A stretch of DNA of 64,000 nucleotides from Methanospirillum stamsii (lineage in GTDB: Archaea; Halobacteriota; Methanomicrobia; Methanomicrobiales; Methanospirillaceae): positions 1-64,000 of the forward strand of contig NZ_QGMZ01000007.1 in NCBI RefSeq assembly GCF_003173335.1, in the 5' to 3' direction. How positions within the stretch are numbered: position 1 is the first letter of the stretch; every line of letters begins with the position of its first letter. The notes beneath the pieces are model-generated. The model was not told the DNA's origin, made no database searches, and saw only the letters and a list, made by a program, of their open reading frames with translations. This document shows, one piece after another, positions 7,035 to 15,300 of this stretch. Position numbers and translations under genes: made by a program.

Positions 7035-8372
7035 ATGACATATAATCAATGTTTTAACATTGGCGATATAATCACTTCGCAATCCGGAATTGCCCTTGTT
7101 ATTAAAGAATATATAGGAGAGGGAGGACAAGGTCAGGTTTATGAAGTTGAATCAGGCAGGAAAAAATGGGCTCTTAAGTATTATACTAAAGGTAACTTTG
7201 CCACTCCCGGACATATGGAAAATTTGAAGAATCTCATTGAGATTGGTTCACCGAATCAAACTTTTTTATGGCCAATTGATCTGGTTCAAAAACCCGGAGA
7301 TTCTTCTTTTGGTTACATTATGCCATTACGACCTCAAAATTTTTCAAACCTTATTGATTATGTAAAAAGGAGAATAAATCCCACATTCTATTCTATCATT
7401 ACAGCATCTTTCAATCTTGCAGATAGTTTCTCTAAGTTACATGCTCAGGGATTATGTTATCGAGATATATCTTTGGGAAATGTATTTTTTGATTCAATTT
7501 CAGGAAACATTCTTATTTGTGATAATGACAATATTTGCTATAATAATTCTCAAAACGGTTCAGGCATTGGAGGAACTGCAGGTTTTATTGCACCTGAGAT
7601 TGTAATGGGAAAAACATTCCCAAACCGTAATACTGATCTCTATTCACTATCTGTCCTTCTTTTTCATTTGCTATTTATCTCTCATCCATTAAATGGAATC
7701 AGAGAATCTCAAACTGAATGCTGGGATCCTGAAGTTGAAAAGAAAATCCATGGCTCTGAAGCATTATTCATTTTTGATCCTGATAATGATGCAAATCGAC
7801 CGGACCCCGCAATCCATCAAAATGCAATAATGTTCTGGAACCTCTATCCAAATTCAATAAAAAAGTATTTTATCAAGTCATTCACTGAAGGGCTTTTCAA
7901 TCCTGAAAATGGACGTGTTAGGGAGAATGAATGGAAAAGCGCTTTGATTGAATTGCGTGACTCAATTTTTTATTGTTCACATTGTGGTAGTCAGGTTTTT
8001 TTTGATCCAGGTATGATTAAAAATTCTTCAGCCTCTATGAAAAATTGCTGGCAGTGTAATACTCCTCTTAACATTCCTCCAAGAATCAAAATTGGAATGA
8101 ATGGAGTTACCCTTCTAAATTCAGATACTTATCTCTATTTACATCATCTGAATCCAACCAGTTTTGATGTTACAACACCAATTGCCAAGGTTTCTAAGCA
8201 TCCGAATTTAGAATTATATGGTCTTCAAAACCTTACTGAGCAAAATTGGATTGTATTATCTAAAGATGGAAAAACAGGGGATGTTCCACCACAAAAAAAT
8301 GCACTTCTTCAAGATGGAGTTATCATTGATTTTGGCTCCGTTAAAGGAGAAATTCGATTCGGTGAAAACTGA
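7035..8372 (+). CDS. Ser/Thr protein kinase with zinc ribbon and FHA-like domain (TerY-P type)
   Basis: 445 residues. Kinase core at about 25-300: glycine loop GEGGQGQVY (29-37), ATP-binding Lys48 in WALKYY, catalytic loop YRDISLGN (Asp about 142), DND in place of DFG, and TAGFIAPE. The catalytic-loop Lys is replaced by Ser and the metal motif Phe-Gly by Asn-Asp, known variations in this kinase group. A zinc ribbon (YCSHCG at about 315, CWQC at about 337) precedes a beta domain at about 365-445 with GLQNLTEQNW, a phosphopeptide-binding FHA-like signature. It should phosphorylate Ser/Thr on partners such as the vWA or PKD protein. It is divergent from those genes across 515 bases and low in G+C like them. 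Confidence 0.88.
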   Translation: MTYNQCFNIGDIITSQSGIALVIKEYIGEGGQGQVYEVESGRKKWALKYYTKGNFATPGHMENLKNLIEIGSPNQTFLWPIDLVQKPGDSSFGYIMPLRPQNFSNLIDYVKRRINPTFYSIITASFNLADSFSKLHAQGLCYRDISLGNVFFDSISGNILICDNDNICYNNSQNGSGIGGTAGFIAPEIVMGKTFPNRNTDLYSLSVLLFHLLFISHPLNGIRESQTECWDPEVEKKIHGSEALFIFDPDNDANRPDPAIHQNAIMFWNLYPNSIKKYFIKSFTEGLFNPENGRVRENEWKSALIELRDSIFYCSHCGSQVFFDPGMIKNSSASMKNCWQCNTPLNIPPRIKIGMNGVTLLNSDTYLYLHHLNPTSFDVTTPIAKVSKHPNLELYGLQNLTEQNWIVLSKDGKTGDVPPQKNALLQDGVIIDFGSVKGEIRFGEN

Positions 8373-8770
8373 AATAGTGAATTATTTCATTAATCGTTTT
8401 CCTTTTTTCTAACATTTTCCTAAAATTATTCAGTAAAAACGTAACAAATTTTTCTAGATAAAACTTAAAAACGGAAGTTTATCTGGTGAACTCTTCCTTA
8501 TTTTTAATAATCGGAAAAGAAGGCTTATCTAAAAATTTCAGCAATGGCCTTCTAAAAATATGGATCAGATCTTTATTGCATTAGAGAGCGGATGGATAAA
8601 TTCAGGGATGAAAAAAGGGCTGTAGAGATAGATAATGCCATCTTTACAAGAAACTAAATTCACTTCCAAAAAATAATTCTCCATTCTGTGTTGAATTAAT
8701 TATTCTGGAATATCTTTCCCGGAAGATCTGAACAAAACTGGTCCGGTTCTTGAGATCAGATGTACTAATA
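8373..8770. other. Intergenic, no gene seen
   Basis: The first 60 bases are T-rich and probably terminate the kinase transcript. The remainder, between two genes that converge, shows only short frames (the longest plausible, from 8561, has about 20 codons). No repeat or RNA gene was recognised. Confidence 0.5.
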
Positions 8771-9289
8771 CTATGATTGTTCTATTAAGGCACGATGAAA
8801 ATCCCGATACATCGGAATTGAATCTGATTGTTTTCTAATGGTCCGGGTAAACCCGTATTTTTCATAGAAACCAAAAGAACCCGGTTTCACATCAACGGTT
8901 AAAATCCTGCATCCAACATGGTGAGATAAATTAATCGCGGTTACCAGAATTTTAAGTAGCATGTTTTTACCAATATTCCTTTTCTTAAACCGATCATCAG
9001 TTGCAAGTCGCGCAATTTTTAGAGCAGGGTATCGTGAATATGGATATCCGCGAATTCCATCATCTTCCTGAATTCCACGAACTTCAATGCTATCCGAGAT
9101 GAGGGTATAAAAACCCACCAATATTTTATCCCAATACACCAGATGAGTCACTGATATCCGGTTTTTTTGACTGTCGAGTGCATCATATTTTAAAAAACCT
9201 TCAAGATCTTTCTCACAACAACTAAAACCGGAAAGATCATCATCAGATGAAAGAATCGAAAAGGTGAGTTCTTCTTTTGATATCTTCAT
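8771..9289 (-). CDS. GNAT-family acetyltransferase, probable toxin of a type II pair
   Basis: 172 residues with the GNAT fold: an acceptor-side start (FSCCEKDLEGFLKYDA), beta-strand THLVYWDKILVGFYTLI, acetyl-CoA segment LKIARLATDDRFKKRNIGKNML and the late FYEKYGFTR motif. The sequence pattern and size are like TacT/AtaT-type toxins that acetylate aminoacyl-tRNA. Its ATG overlaps the stop of a 49-codon gene as ATGA, the usual antitoxin-first arrangement. The conserved pyrophosphate-loop Arg/Gly is present as RNIGKN. A housekeeping acetyltransferase is possible, but the context favours a toxin. Confidence 0.78.
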   Translation of the reverse strand: MKISKEELTFSILSSDDDLSGFSCCEKDLEGFLKYDALDSQKNRISVTHLVYWDKILVGFYTLISDSIEVRGIQEDDGIRGYPYSRYPALKIARLATDDRFKKRNIGKNMLLKILVTAINLSHHVGCRILTVDVKPGSFGFYEKYGFTRTIRKQSDSIPMYRDFHRALIEQS

Positions 9290-9435
9290 TTAAGATAGGA
9301 GTTTTTCGCCTCTTCATAGGCTTCCAACAGTAATTTCTTACCTTCAGGGGTATCTGTGGGATTACGTATGTACCTATGGAAGGTGAGTGCATCTTCACCA
9401 TCAAGAATAAGTCCGAGTTCAATTGGTTTAGCCAT
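9286..9435 (-). CDS. Small partner of the GNAT protein, probable antitoxin
   Basis: A 49-residue protein, MAKPIELGLILDGEDALTFH at the start, with a short beta-like N-terminus, the segment RNPTDTPEGKKL and an amphipathic helix LLLEAYEEAKNSYLK. Its stop codon overlaps the GNAT start (ATGA), which indicates coupled translation. It lacks the ribbon-helix-helix (DUF1778) character of the antitoxins usually paired with TacT-type toxins, so the pair may be a different class. Identity as antitoxin is inferred from size, order and overlap. Confidence 0.7.
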   Translation of the reverse strand: MAKPIELGLILDGEDALTFHRYIRNPTDTPEGKKLLLEAYEEAKNSYLK

Positions 9436-9600
9436 ATATACTTAAGACATATTGAAAATGAAATACGATAATAGTATCACAAAAGTACTTTGTCTTTGAT
9501 GAATGGCTCTTCTGTGAAAAAATGAACTCATTGTAATCTTGAATGCCTTATACAATGGGCAATTTACCTGTGAAAAGAAGTTTTATTTAGCCTTTTCATT

Positions 9601-9957
9601 CTAAATAAATTCATGTTTTTCAAGTTCCTGCCAGGCGATCATGGCAACCGTTGTACTATTACTGACAGCAGCTCCGATACTCTTCATTGCCTGATCATAA
9701 TCATTACTCTCAACAAGACTGATAGCCTGGTTCAGGTTGTCGATTGACTTTTGAAATTCCTGATTATTAGTTGCCCGGAGAGCAAACTGAAGTTCTATCC
9801 GGACTGATTCAAGGCACTGAAGGACGATCTTTTTTCCGCCGGTGCGTTCAGCATCTTTGAGACCTGAAAGCACCGTTACCAGTTGTGAAGCGATGATTAA
9901 TTCAGATTTAGCCCGTTCACCATACTGGTATGCAGAAACGGCACCTTTTTTGTCCAT
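9601..9957 (-). CDS. Helical hypothetical protein
   Basis: 118 residues, predicted almost entirely alpha-helical and soluble, starting MDKKGAVSAYQYGERAKSEL and containing LESVRIELQFALRATNN and AISLVESNDYDQAMKSIG. It resembles a small four-helix bundle. I do not recognise the family. It is a monocistronic gene downstream (leftwards) of the DUF5350 gene, with normal codon use for the core part of the window, which marks the boundary of the A/T-rich region. Confidence 0.65.
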   Translation of the reverse strand: MDKKGAVSAYQYGERAKSELIIASQLVTVLSGLKDAERTGGKKIVLQCLESVRIELQFALRATNNQEFQKSIDNLNQAISLVESNDYDQAMKSIGAAVSNSTTVAMIAWQELEKHEFI

Positions 9958-10143
9958 AATACATACTGACCATAAGAGTAAAAGTTACTGGTCTTTTTGT
10001 CTGTAAGAGGTATTATTCCAGAAAAGTATCCTCATGCCGCATTTCATGGCAATGCCCTGTTCTCTCCGGTTACCCCTGAAATTATCCTATACCTATCATC
10101 GTGCGGGATAATAACCGGGGAAAAAAGAGAGACGGGTATTAGG

Positions 10144-10470
10144 TTATTTCGAGCGCTGTTTCGGGCCAAGCATGGAAACTTTCGGACGTCCCATTCTTCT
10201 CCGGGCAGCCATGACCCGAAGTGGCTGAGCCTGTCCTGCTCCCTTTCCGCCGCGGCCACCGCGGCCGCCTCTGCTTCCGCCACGCATATCGCCACGACCG
10301 CCTCTGCCGCCACGTCCTGCTGCTCGTTCCATTCTCTTTATAGTTGTCTGTGCTTTGAATCGCTGGTTAGGACCCGGCTTCTTTGCCGTGGACTCCTTCT
10401 TTGGAACAAGGCGAATCTGTCCCTTGCTTCCCTTTACCTGCATCCATTCCGTGGTTCCTGTCTTGCCCAT
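10144..10470 (-). CDS. DUF5350-like basic protein with RGG repeats
   Basis: 108 residues beginning MGKTGTTEWMQVKGSKGQ, with KKPGPNQRF and then a run of Arg-Gly-Gly repeats (about residues 53-82) followed by a basic tail. The N-terminal block matches the methanogen family DUF5350 as I remember it. RGG boxes bind RNA and disordered partners, so a role with RNA or ribosomes is plausible. The gene begins 73 bases after gatE and may share its transcript, which also points to translation. The high G+C of the repeat contrasts with its surroundings. Function is inferred. Confidence 0.75.
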   Translation of the reverse strand: MGKTGTTEWMQVKGSKGQIRLVPKKESTAKKPGPNQRFKAQTTIKRMERAAGRGGRGGRGDMRGGSRGGRGGRGGKGAGQAQPLRVMAARRRMGRPKVSMLGPKQRSK

Positions 10471-10543
10471 AATTGCACCTCGCGAATGCCTGTACTATTG
10501 CCTGTTATCATCAATTAAAGATTGCCTAATATTCATCAAACTT

Positions 10544-12388
10544 TCAGGGTGTATTGAGAACCTGGGATATGGCCTCGCGGAGTATCTGGTTTACAATCTT
10601 TCCATCTACAGATCCCCGCACTTCTTTCATCACAATGCCCATTACCGGGCCTGTTGCTGCATTTCCGCGCTCTTTGATGAAGTCAGATCGTTCAGTAACA
10701 ATACGCCTGATGATGGCTGCAAGTTCATCTTCAGAAACTTTTGGAGCTGCAATTGCACAGGCTTCATCCGGAGACTTCCCTTCGGAGAGCGCTTTGAGGA
10801 TTGGGGAGAGTGCTTCCTTTGCAACATCTCCGGATTGAATGGACTGAAGAATTTTCCCGATATCCTCATCATCAATCCGGCTTACCTGTGCACCTTCACG
10901 GCTGAGTTCACGAAGTGTAGAGTTAAAGGCACGTTCTGCAAGGGCCGGTTTTATCCCTGCAGCAATTGCCTCTTCAAAGGCACTTCTCCGTTCTGAATAC
11001 GCCATCTGCCTGGCAACTTCCTTTGTAAGACCATAGTCTTTCAGATACCGGGAGATGGTGTCATCAATCATCTCCGGAACTTCGAGGGCTTCGAACCGTT
11101 CTCTGGTAACTCTGACCTGGAAGACATCGGTCTCCGGATACATCCTGGCAGCTCCCGGAAGCGGTCGCATATAAGCAGTTGACCCACCTTCGAGCATCTT
11201 TCTGGTCTCTTTTGCCACTCCTTCAAAAGCCATCTCTGCCCTTCTGATGATCTGTTTCATTGCACACTGACACCGCTGCGGTTTGTCTGCAACAATGATG
11301 ACACAATCCTGTTCCTCAGCAGAGAGTGCAGCCTTTAGTTTTGCAACTTCTTCTTCGGTGACTCCGTAAGCCGGAAGTTCATCGGTATGGAAAAGCCCGC
11401 CAACTCCGCACTTCTTGGCATAATCAGACATCTCACTCCCAAGTCTGCGTCCGGGCTGAATTTCACGGCCGACAAGTCCGGCAAATCCGTTCAGTTTGAT
11501 GCCCAGGATCATCGGGGCTTTTTTAAGGACTCTGCTGCCACATTCGGCAAAGAGAGCTGTCACATCAACCGGAGTCTTCTCTATTGAGGCTCCCCGTCTT
11601 TTAAGTTCTTCCCTGATTTCGAGGAGAGCGACCTGACGCTGCACCTCTCTCCTGACGACTTCAGCGATGAGGTCAAGTTCCTGCACTCCCTTTATCTCAA
11701 CCCGTGCTCCTTCACGGATGGAGATATTGATGTCCTGCCTGATAGTTCCAAGCCCGCGTTTGACCCTTCCGGTTGACCGGAGGATCATCCCTATCTGTGC
11801 TGCGGTCTCCTGGACTGCTTCCGGAGTATGCATACAGGGACTGGTGGTGATCTCAATGAGCGGGATTCCAAGACGGTCCAGTGAGAAGAAGGTATCTTCA
11901 ATCCGTTGTGCTGCTTCTTCTTCCAGACAGACGGTCTCTATCTCCGCTCCTCCGGGAAGTGTTCCGTTCATTGCGACAAGAGCAGTACGCTGAAAACCGC
12001 TGGTGTTAGACCCGTCGATAACAAGTTTTCTCATCGTATGGATCTCAGGGACCGGTGTCATACCGCAGACCTTTGCTATTGTCAGGACGATGTCAAGGGC
12101 CTCATTATTGAGCGGGGCCGGAGGTTCCTCATCATTCTCCACAAGACAGGTGGTATCATAAGTCAGGTACCGAAATTGTCTGACCTGCATCATCTCTTCT
12201 TCAGCAGCCCGGTCAAGTTCACCCATCTCACTTTTTGTTGCCCGGAGGTACCGGAAAAACTCCCCGGTTGAATCTTCAGTCTCCCGGATCGTGGTCGGAC
12301 ACCGGCAGAACAGTTTCTCTTTTGTATTCAGCTGCTGGTGGATCTCAATACCGGCGATAAGCCCGAGAGCCTGATAATCGTCACTCAT
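10544..12388 (-). CDS. gatE: Glutamyl-tRNA(Gln) amidotransferase subunit E
   Basis: 614 residues, the usual length for archaeal GatE. With GatD it converts Glu-tRNA(Gln) to Gln-tRNA(Gln), the only route to that tRNA in archaea. Recognised by GLIAGIEIHQQLNTKEKLFCR, KLVIDGSNTSGFQRT, the GTIRQDINISI segment and the C-terminal YqeY-like helical region (about 480-614). The stop of gatD overlaps its ATG (ATGA), ensuring equal synthesis of both subunits. It is third in an argH-gatD-gatE run. Confidence 0.96.
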   Translation of the reverse strand: MSDDYQALGLIAGIEIHQQLNTKEKLFCRCPTTIRETEDSTGEFFRYLRATKSEMGELDRAAEEEMMQVRQFRYLTYDTTCLVENDEEPPAPLNNEALDIVLTIAKVCGMTPVPEIHTMRKLVIDGSNTSGFQRTALVAMNGTLPGGAEIETVCLEEEAAQRIEDTFFSLDRLGIPLIEITTSPCMHTPEAVQETAAQIGMILRSTGRVKRGLGTIRQDINISIREGARVEIKGVQELDLIAEVVRREVQRQVALLEIREELKRRGASIEKTPVDVTALFAECGSRVLKKAPMILGIKLNGFAGLVGREIQPGRRLGSEMSDYAKKCGVGGLFHTDELPAYGVTEEEVAKLKAALSAEEQDCVIIVADKPQRCQCAMKQIIRRAEMAFEGVAKETRKMLEGGSTAYMRPLPGAARMYPETDVFQVRVTRERFEALEVPEMIDDTISRYLKDYGLTKEVARQMAYSERRSAFEEAIAAGIKPALAERAFNSTLRELSREGAQVSRIDDEDIGKILQSIQSGDVAKEALSPILKALSEGKSPDEACAIAAPKVSEDELAAIIRRIVTERSDFIKERGNAATGPVMGIVMKEVRGSVDGKIVNQILREAISQVLNTP

Positions 12389-13617
12389 ACCCGTGACCTC
12401 CGTGTCATCTCGCCAGCGAGATCCTGTTTCATCAGTTCCCTCGCTTCATCCGGATTTTTGCTGTTTCCAAGTACCCACATAAGTTTCACAAGAGCAACCT
12501 CCGGAAGCATGTCTTCTCCCTCAATGACTCCTGCACCAAGGAGATCTCTTCCGGTATCATACACCCGGTCACAGACCCTTCCGTTCAGGCACTGGGATGT
12601 CATTACAAACACGGTTCCTGCTGCATGCATCTCCTTGATCCGGGCAATGAAGTCAGTACCCGAGTGCCCAAGACCGGTTCCGGCAAGGATAATTCCCTTG
12701 TAGCCGTTCCATGCCGAAAGAGTGTCCGGGGACATGCCCGGATAATACCAGACAATACCACACTTTTCTTCGAGCTTCTCCTTCAGGAAAAGTTCCGTAG
12801 CACCTCTCCTGACAGCCCCTGAATTGAGAGTAACTTCAAGAGCGGGGTACGAAACAGTTCCGAGAGTTTCAGTTCCAATGGTCTGAAATGCATCACGCCG
12901 TGATGTATGCATCTTCCTGACCCTGGTTCCCCGGTGAATGGCACAGAAATCATCGCTTGTTGATCCGTGCATGACAACAACAACCTCGCCAAGAGTGGAA
13001 AGGGCTGCTCCGGCTGCACACATCCCGTTCATGACATTATCACTGCTTGGCCGGTCAGCAGATCGCTGGGATCCGACAAAGACCACAGGCACCGGGGTCT
13101 TGAGCATAAAACTGACCGCAGCCGCACTATATGCCATCGTATCAGTTCCGTGTGTCACAATAATTCCCTGTGCTCCTGCTTTTATTTCATCATGAATTGC
13201 CCGTGCAAGCTGCTGCCAGATGGCAGGAGTCATATTTTCTGAAAGGATATTACAGAGCTGGACTGCCCTGAACTGAGCAATGGTTGCAAGGCCGGGAATA
13301 GCATTCAGGATATCAGATGCCCGAAACTGGCTGGTTACTGCCCCGGTCCGGTAATCTATCTTACTTGCGATGGTCCCACCGGTTGAAACGATTGATATCA
13401 GGGGAAGGTCACTCTTCTGACGTATTTCGGTGATCTGTGGTTCGGCCATCTCTGATGATCCGGTCTTTGTCAGTGCATCCTGCGGTACTCCGATATTGTA
13501 TCCTGATGTCAGTTTTACGGTTGCCATCCCTTCACGGGTAGCAATGTAGGTGCCTTCGCAGGTACATCCCTTCAGGGTGCATCTGACGATATCTCCTGTT
13601 TCCAGTTTTTCATTCAT
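12385..13617 (-). CDS. gatD: Glutamyl-tRNA(Gln) amidotransferase subunit D
   Basis: 410 residues. GatD is the asparaginase-like subunit that releases ammonia from glutamine (or asparagine) for GatE. The N-terminal beta-barrel (1-80) is followed by the L-asparaginase fold with STGGTIASKIDYRTGAV (catalytic Thr), THGTDTMAYSA (Thr-Asp pair) and GSQRSADRPSSDN. Overlaps with argH upstream and gatE downstream are both ATGA. Length and motifs are standard. Confidence 0.96.
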   Translation of the reverse strand: MNEKLETGDIVRCTLKGCTCEGTYIATREGMATVKLTSGYNIGVPQDALTKTGSSEMAEPQITEIRQKSDLPLISIVSTGGTIASKIDYRTGAVTSQFRASDILNAIPGLATIAQFRAVQLCNILSENMTPAIWQQLARAIHDEIKAGAQGIIVTHGTDTMAYSAAAVSFMLKTPVPVVFVGSQRSADRPSSDNVMNGMCAAGAALSTLGEVVVVMHGSTSDDFCAIHRGTRVRKMHTSRRDAFQTIGTETLGTVSYPALEVTLNSGAVRRGATELFLKEKLEEKCGIVWYYPGMSPDTLSAWNGYKGIILAGTGLGHSGTDFIARIKEMHAAGTVFVMTSQCLNGRVCDRVYDTGRDLLGAGVIEGEDMLPEVALVKLMWVLGNSKNPDEARELMKQDLAGEMTRRSRV

Positions 13618-15125
13618 AATTGTGCGATTCTCCGTGCCTGTGTGATTAATTCCTGAATTGATTCTGTAATCTTTGTTCTCTTATCCAAAACCAGTTCCCT
13701 GTCCTGTGCAAGTACTTCTCTTCTGTCCTGAAGTGAAGAACTGACCATCTCCGGAGCAGGTCCTCCGGGAAGATTCCGGACTGAAAGGGATCTTGTCACC
13801 GAAAGAGCGGATGTTATTTTTTCCTGGGTAAGGCCGAGTGAAGAGAGTCTTTCTCCATGGAATTCTTCTGCTGCCCTGTCAAGAGTTGCAAGGTCCAGTG
13901 CCCCTTCTTTTACCGCTCTTCCCACGATATGGTGAGCAGTTCTGAAAGGAATATTATACTCCCTTACCAGGGTGTCAGCCAGTTCAGTTGTGGTGCTTCC
14001 ACCCTTTCCCGCTTCCTCTTCCATACGGCTGAGGTTAAATTCTGCCGTTGCAATCATCCCGGCCAGGAGATCCAGGTCTCTTCTCACGTCAATGATTCCC
14101 CGCCAGAGGTGGGGGTTAAGGTCCTGCATATCCCGGTTGTATGCCATGGGCAGTCCTTTCATGATAGTGACTGCTGATACAAAACTCCCAAGAAGTGTCC
14201 CGGATCGTGATCTTAAAATCTCTGCAACGTCCGGGTTTTTCTTCTGTGGCATAATGGAACTCGTGGAGCAGTACCGGTCATCAAGGGTGACAAACCTGAC
14301 AAATGACGAACTCCAGATGATCAATTCTTCGCAAAACCGGGAAACATGTGTTATGAGCATCGTGTCGCAGGCAAGTACTTCCTCGGCAAAATCCCGCGAC
14401 GCAACTGCATCCATGGAGTTGCCCATGTATCCGTTAAAGCCTAAGAGTGCAGCAGTAAATTCCCTGTCCAGCGGATAGCCGGTTGATGCAAGTGCTGCAG
14501 ATCCAAGAGGAGAATAATTCACCCGGAAAAGGGCCTCTATGAGCCGGTCAAAGTCCCGTGCAAAGATCTGCTCATACGCAAGCAGATGGTGGGCCAGGGT
14601 AACCGGCTGTGCATGCTGCAGATGAGTAAATCCGGGCATCACAGATGTTACATTCTCTGATGCAACGTTAAGCAGCACTTCCCGAAGTCGTGCAAGTGCC
14701 TCAAGCTGGTCAAGAACAGTATCCCTTGTCCGGATACGAAGACAGGTGGCAACCTCGTCATTGCGTGACCGGCCGATGTGCAGTCTGCCTCCTGCATCCC
14801 CTCCGGTCTTTCGTGTCAGGATGGTTTCAATTCCTGCATGAATATCCTCAAAAGAAGGATCATATGCATCGGCAGGGACTCCGGATTCGTACATCATAAG
14901 AAGTTCCCGCATCAGGGTTTTAGCATGTACCTCACTTACGACCTTCTGTCTGGTCAGCATCAAAAGATGCGCCATATCGACCAGAACATCTGAAGAAGCA
15001 ATATTCCTGTCCGCCTCCATGGAAGAGAGGAGTGATTCGATATCTTCAGTTCTCTTCCCGGAGAGCCGTGCCTTTCTGACGACATCTCTGGTCATAATCC
15101 CGTACTTCTTTCTTCTGAGGATCAT
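13614..15125 (-). CDS. argH: Argininosuccinate lyase
   Basis: 503 residues from ATG 15125. Cleaves argininosuccinate to arginine and fumarate, last step of arginine synthesis. Diagnostic blocks are HIGRSRNDEVATCLRIRTRD, FTHLQHAQPVTLAHHL (catalytic His) and the signature SSIMPQKKNPDVAEILRSR. An upstream ATG at 15152 would add nine hydrophobic residues, but GGTG lies seven bases ahead of 15125, so the shorter start is chosen. The partner argG is about 32 kb away at 47244. Fumarate released here can enter the fum-kor-suc pathway. Stop overlaps gatD as ATGA. Confidence 0.95.
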   Translation of the reverse strand: MILRRKKYGIMTRDVVRKARLSGKRTEDIESLLSSMEADRNIASSDVLVDMAHLLMLTRQKVVSEVHAKTLMRELLMMYESGVPADAYDPSFEDIHAGIETILTRKTGGDAGGRLHIGRSRNDEVATCLRIRTRDTVLDQLEALARLREVLLNVASENVTSVMPGFTHLQHAQPVTLAHHLLAYEQIFARDFDRLIEALFRVNYSPLGSAALASTGYPLDREFTAALLGFNGYMGNSMDAVASRDFAEEVLACDTMLITHVSRFCEELIIWSSSFVRFVTLDDRYCSTSSIMPQKKNPDVAEILRSRSGTLLGSFVSAVTIMKGLPMAYNRDMQDLNPHLWRGIIDVRRDLDLLAGMIATAEFNLSRMEEEAGKGGSTTTELADTLVREYNIPFRTAHHIVGRAVKEGALDLATLDRAAEEFHGERLSSLGLTQEKITSALSVTRSLSVRNLPGGPAPEMVSSSLQDRREVLAQDRELVLDKRTKITESIQELITQARRIAQL

Positions 15126-15187
15126 TAATGCCCACCGGAGTAATGCCGGCATCCGAAGAACTCATTGATATGATTTCGTCCGATTAC

Positions 15188-15198
15188 GATTATACAAA
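15188..15198 (-). promoter_or_regulatory. argH: TATA-like element for argH-gatD-gatE
   Basis: On the minus strand the sequence reads TTTTTGTATAATCG, an A/T-rich archaeal TATA candidate. A transcript would begin near 15167, leaving a leader of about 40 bases to the ATG at 15125 and excluding no candidate start. Confidence 0.4.
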
Positions 15199-15228
15199 AA
15201 GGGCACAAAAATCAGAAAAAATGCCCTT
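15199..15228. promoter_or_regulatory. Inverted repeat AAGGGCA-N16-TGCCCTT in divergent promoter
   Basis: Perfect 7-bp arms at 15199-15205 and 15222-15228 lie between the argH promoter and the TATA box of the transporter. Position and symmetry suggest a repressor or activator site controlling one or both directions. No known regulator consensus was recognised. Confidence 0.45.
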
Positions 15229-15234
15229 AAAGGA

Positions 15235-15257
15235 TTTATATCGACCTCATTTGAGGT
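15235..15257 (+). promoter_or_regulatory. TATA box and ACCTCA-TT-TGAGGT operator of the ABC transporter
   Basis: TTTATATC at 15235-15242 is a good archaeal TATA box. It is followed at once by a perfect palindrome, ACCTCA (15244-15249), TT, TGAGGT (15252-15257), lying between TATA and the expected start near 15265. A protein bound there would block assembly of the transcription machinery, so a repressor site is the natural reading. Confidence 0.5.
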
Positions 15258-15300
15258 ACTTTAAAAAGAAGTATTTCCTACCTTAGTCCAGGTGATTGTG

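Noticed and set aside
10044-10313. Ala-rich frame antisense-shifted over the RGG gene
   Set aside because: It is a by-product of the GC-rich RGG repeats in another frame; the RGG frame has the recognised family N-terminus.
9997-10518. 173-codon + strand frame
   Set aside because: Antisense to the DUF5350 gene; Ser/Ala/Cys-rich composition is a mirror of its repeats.
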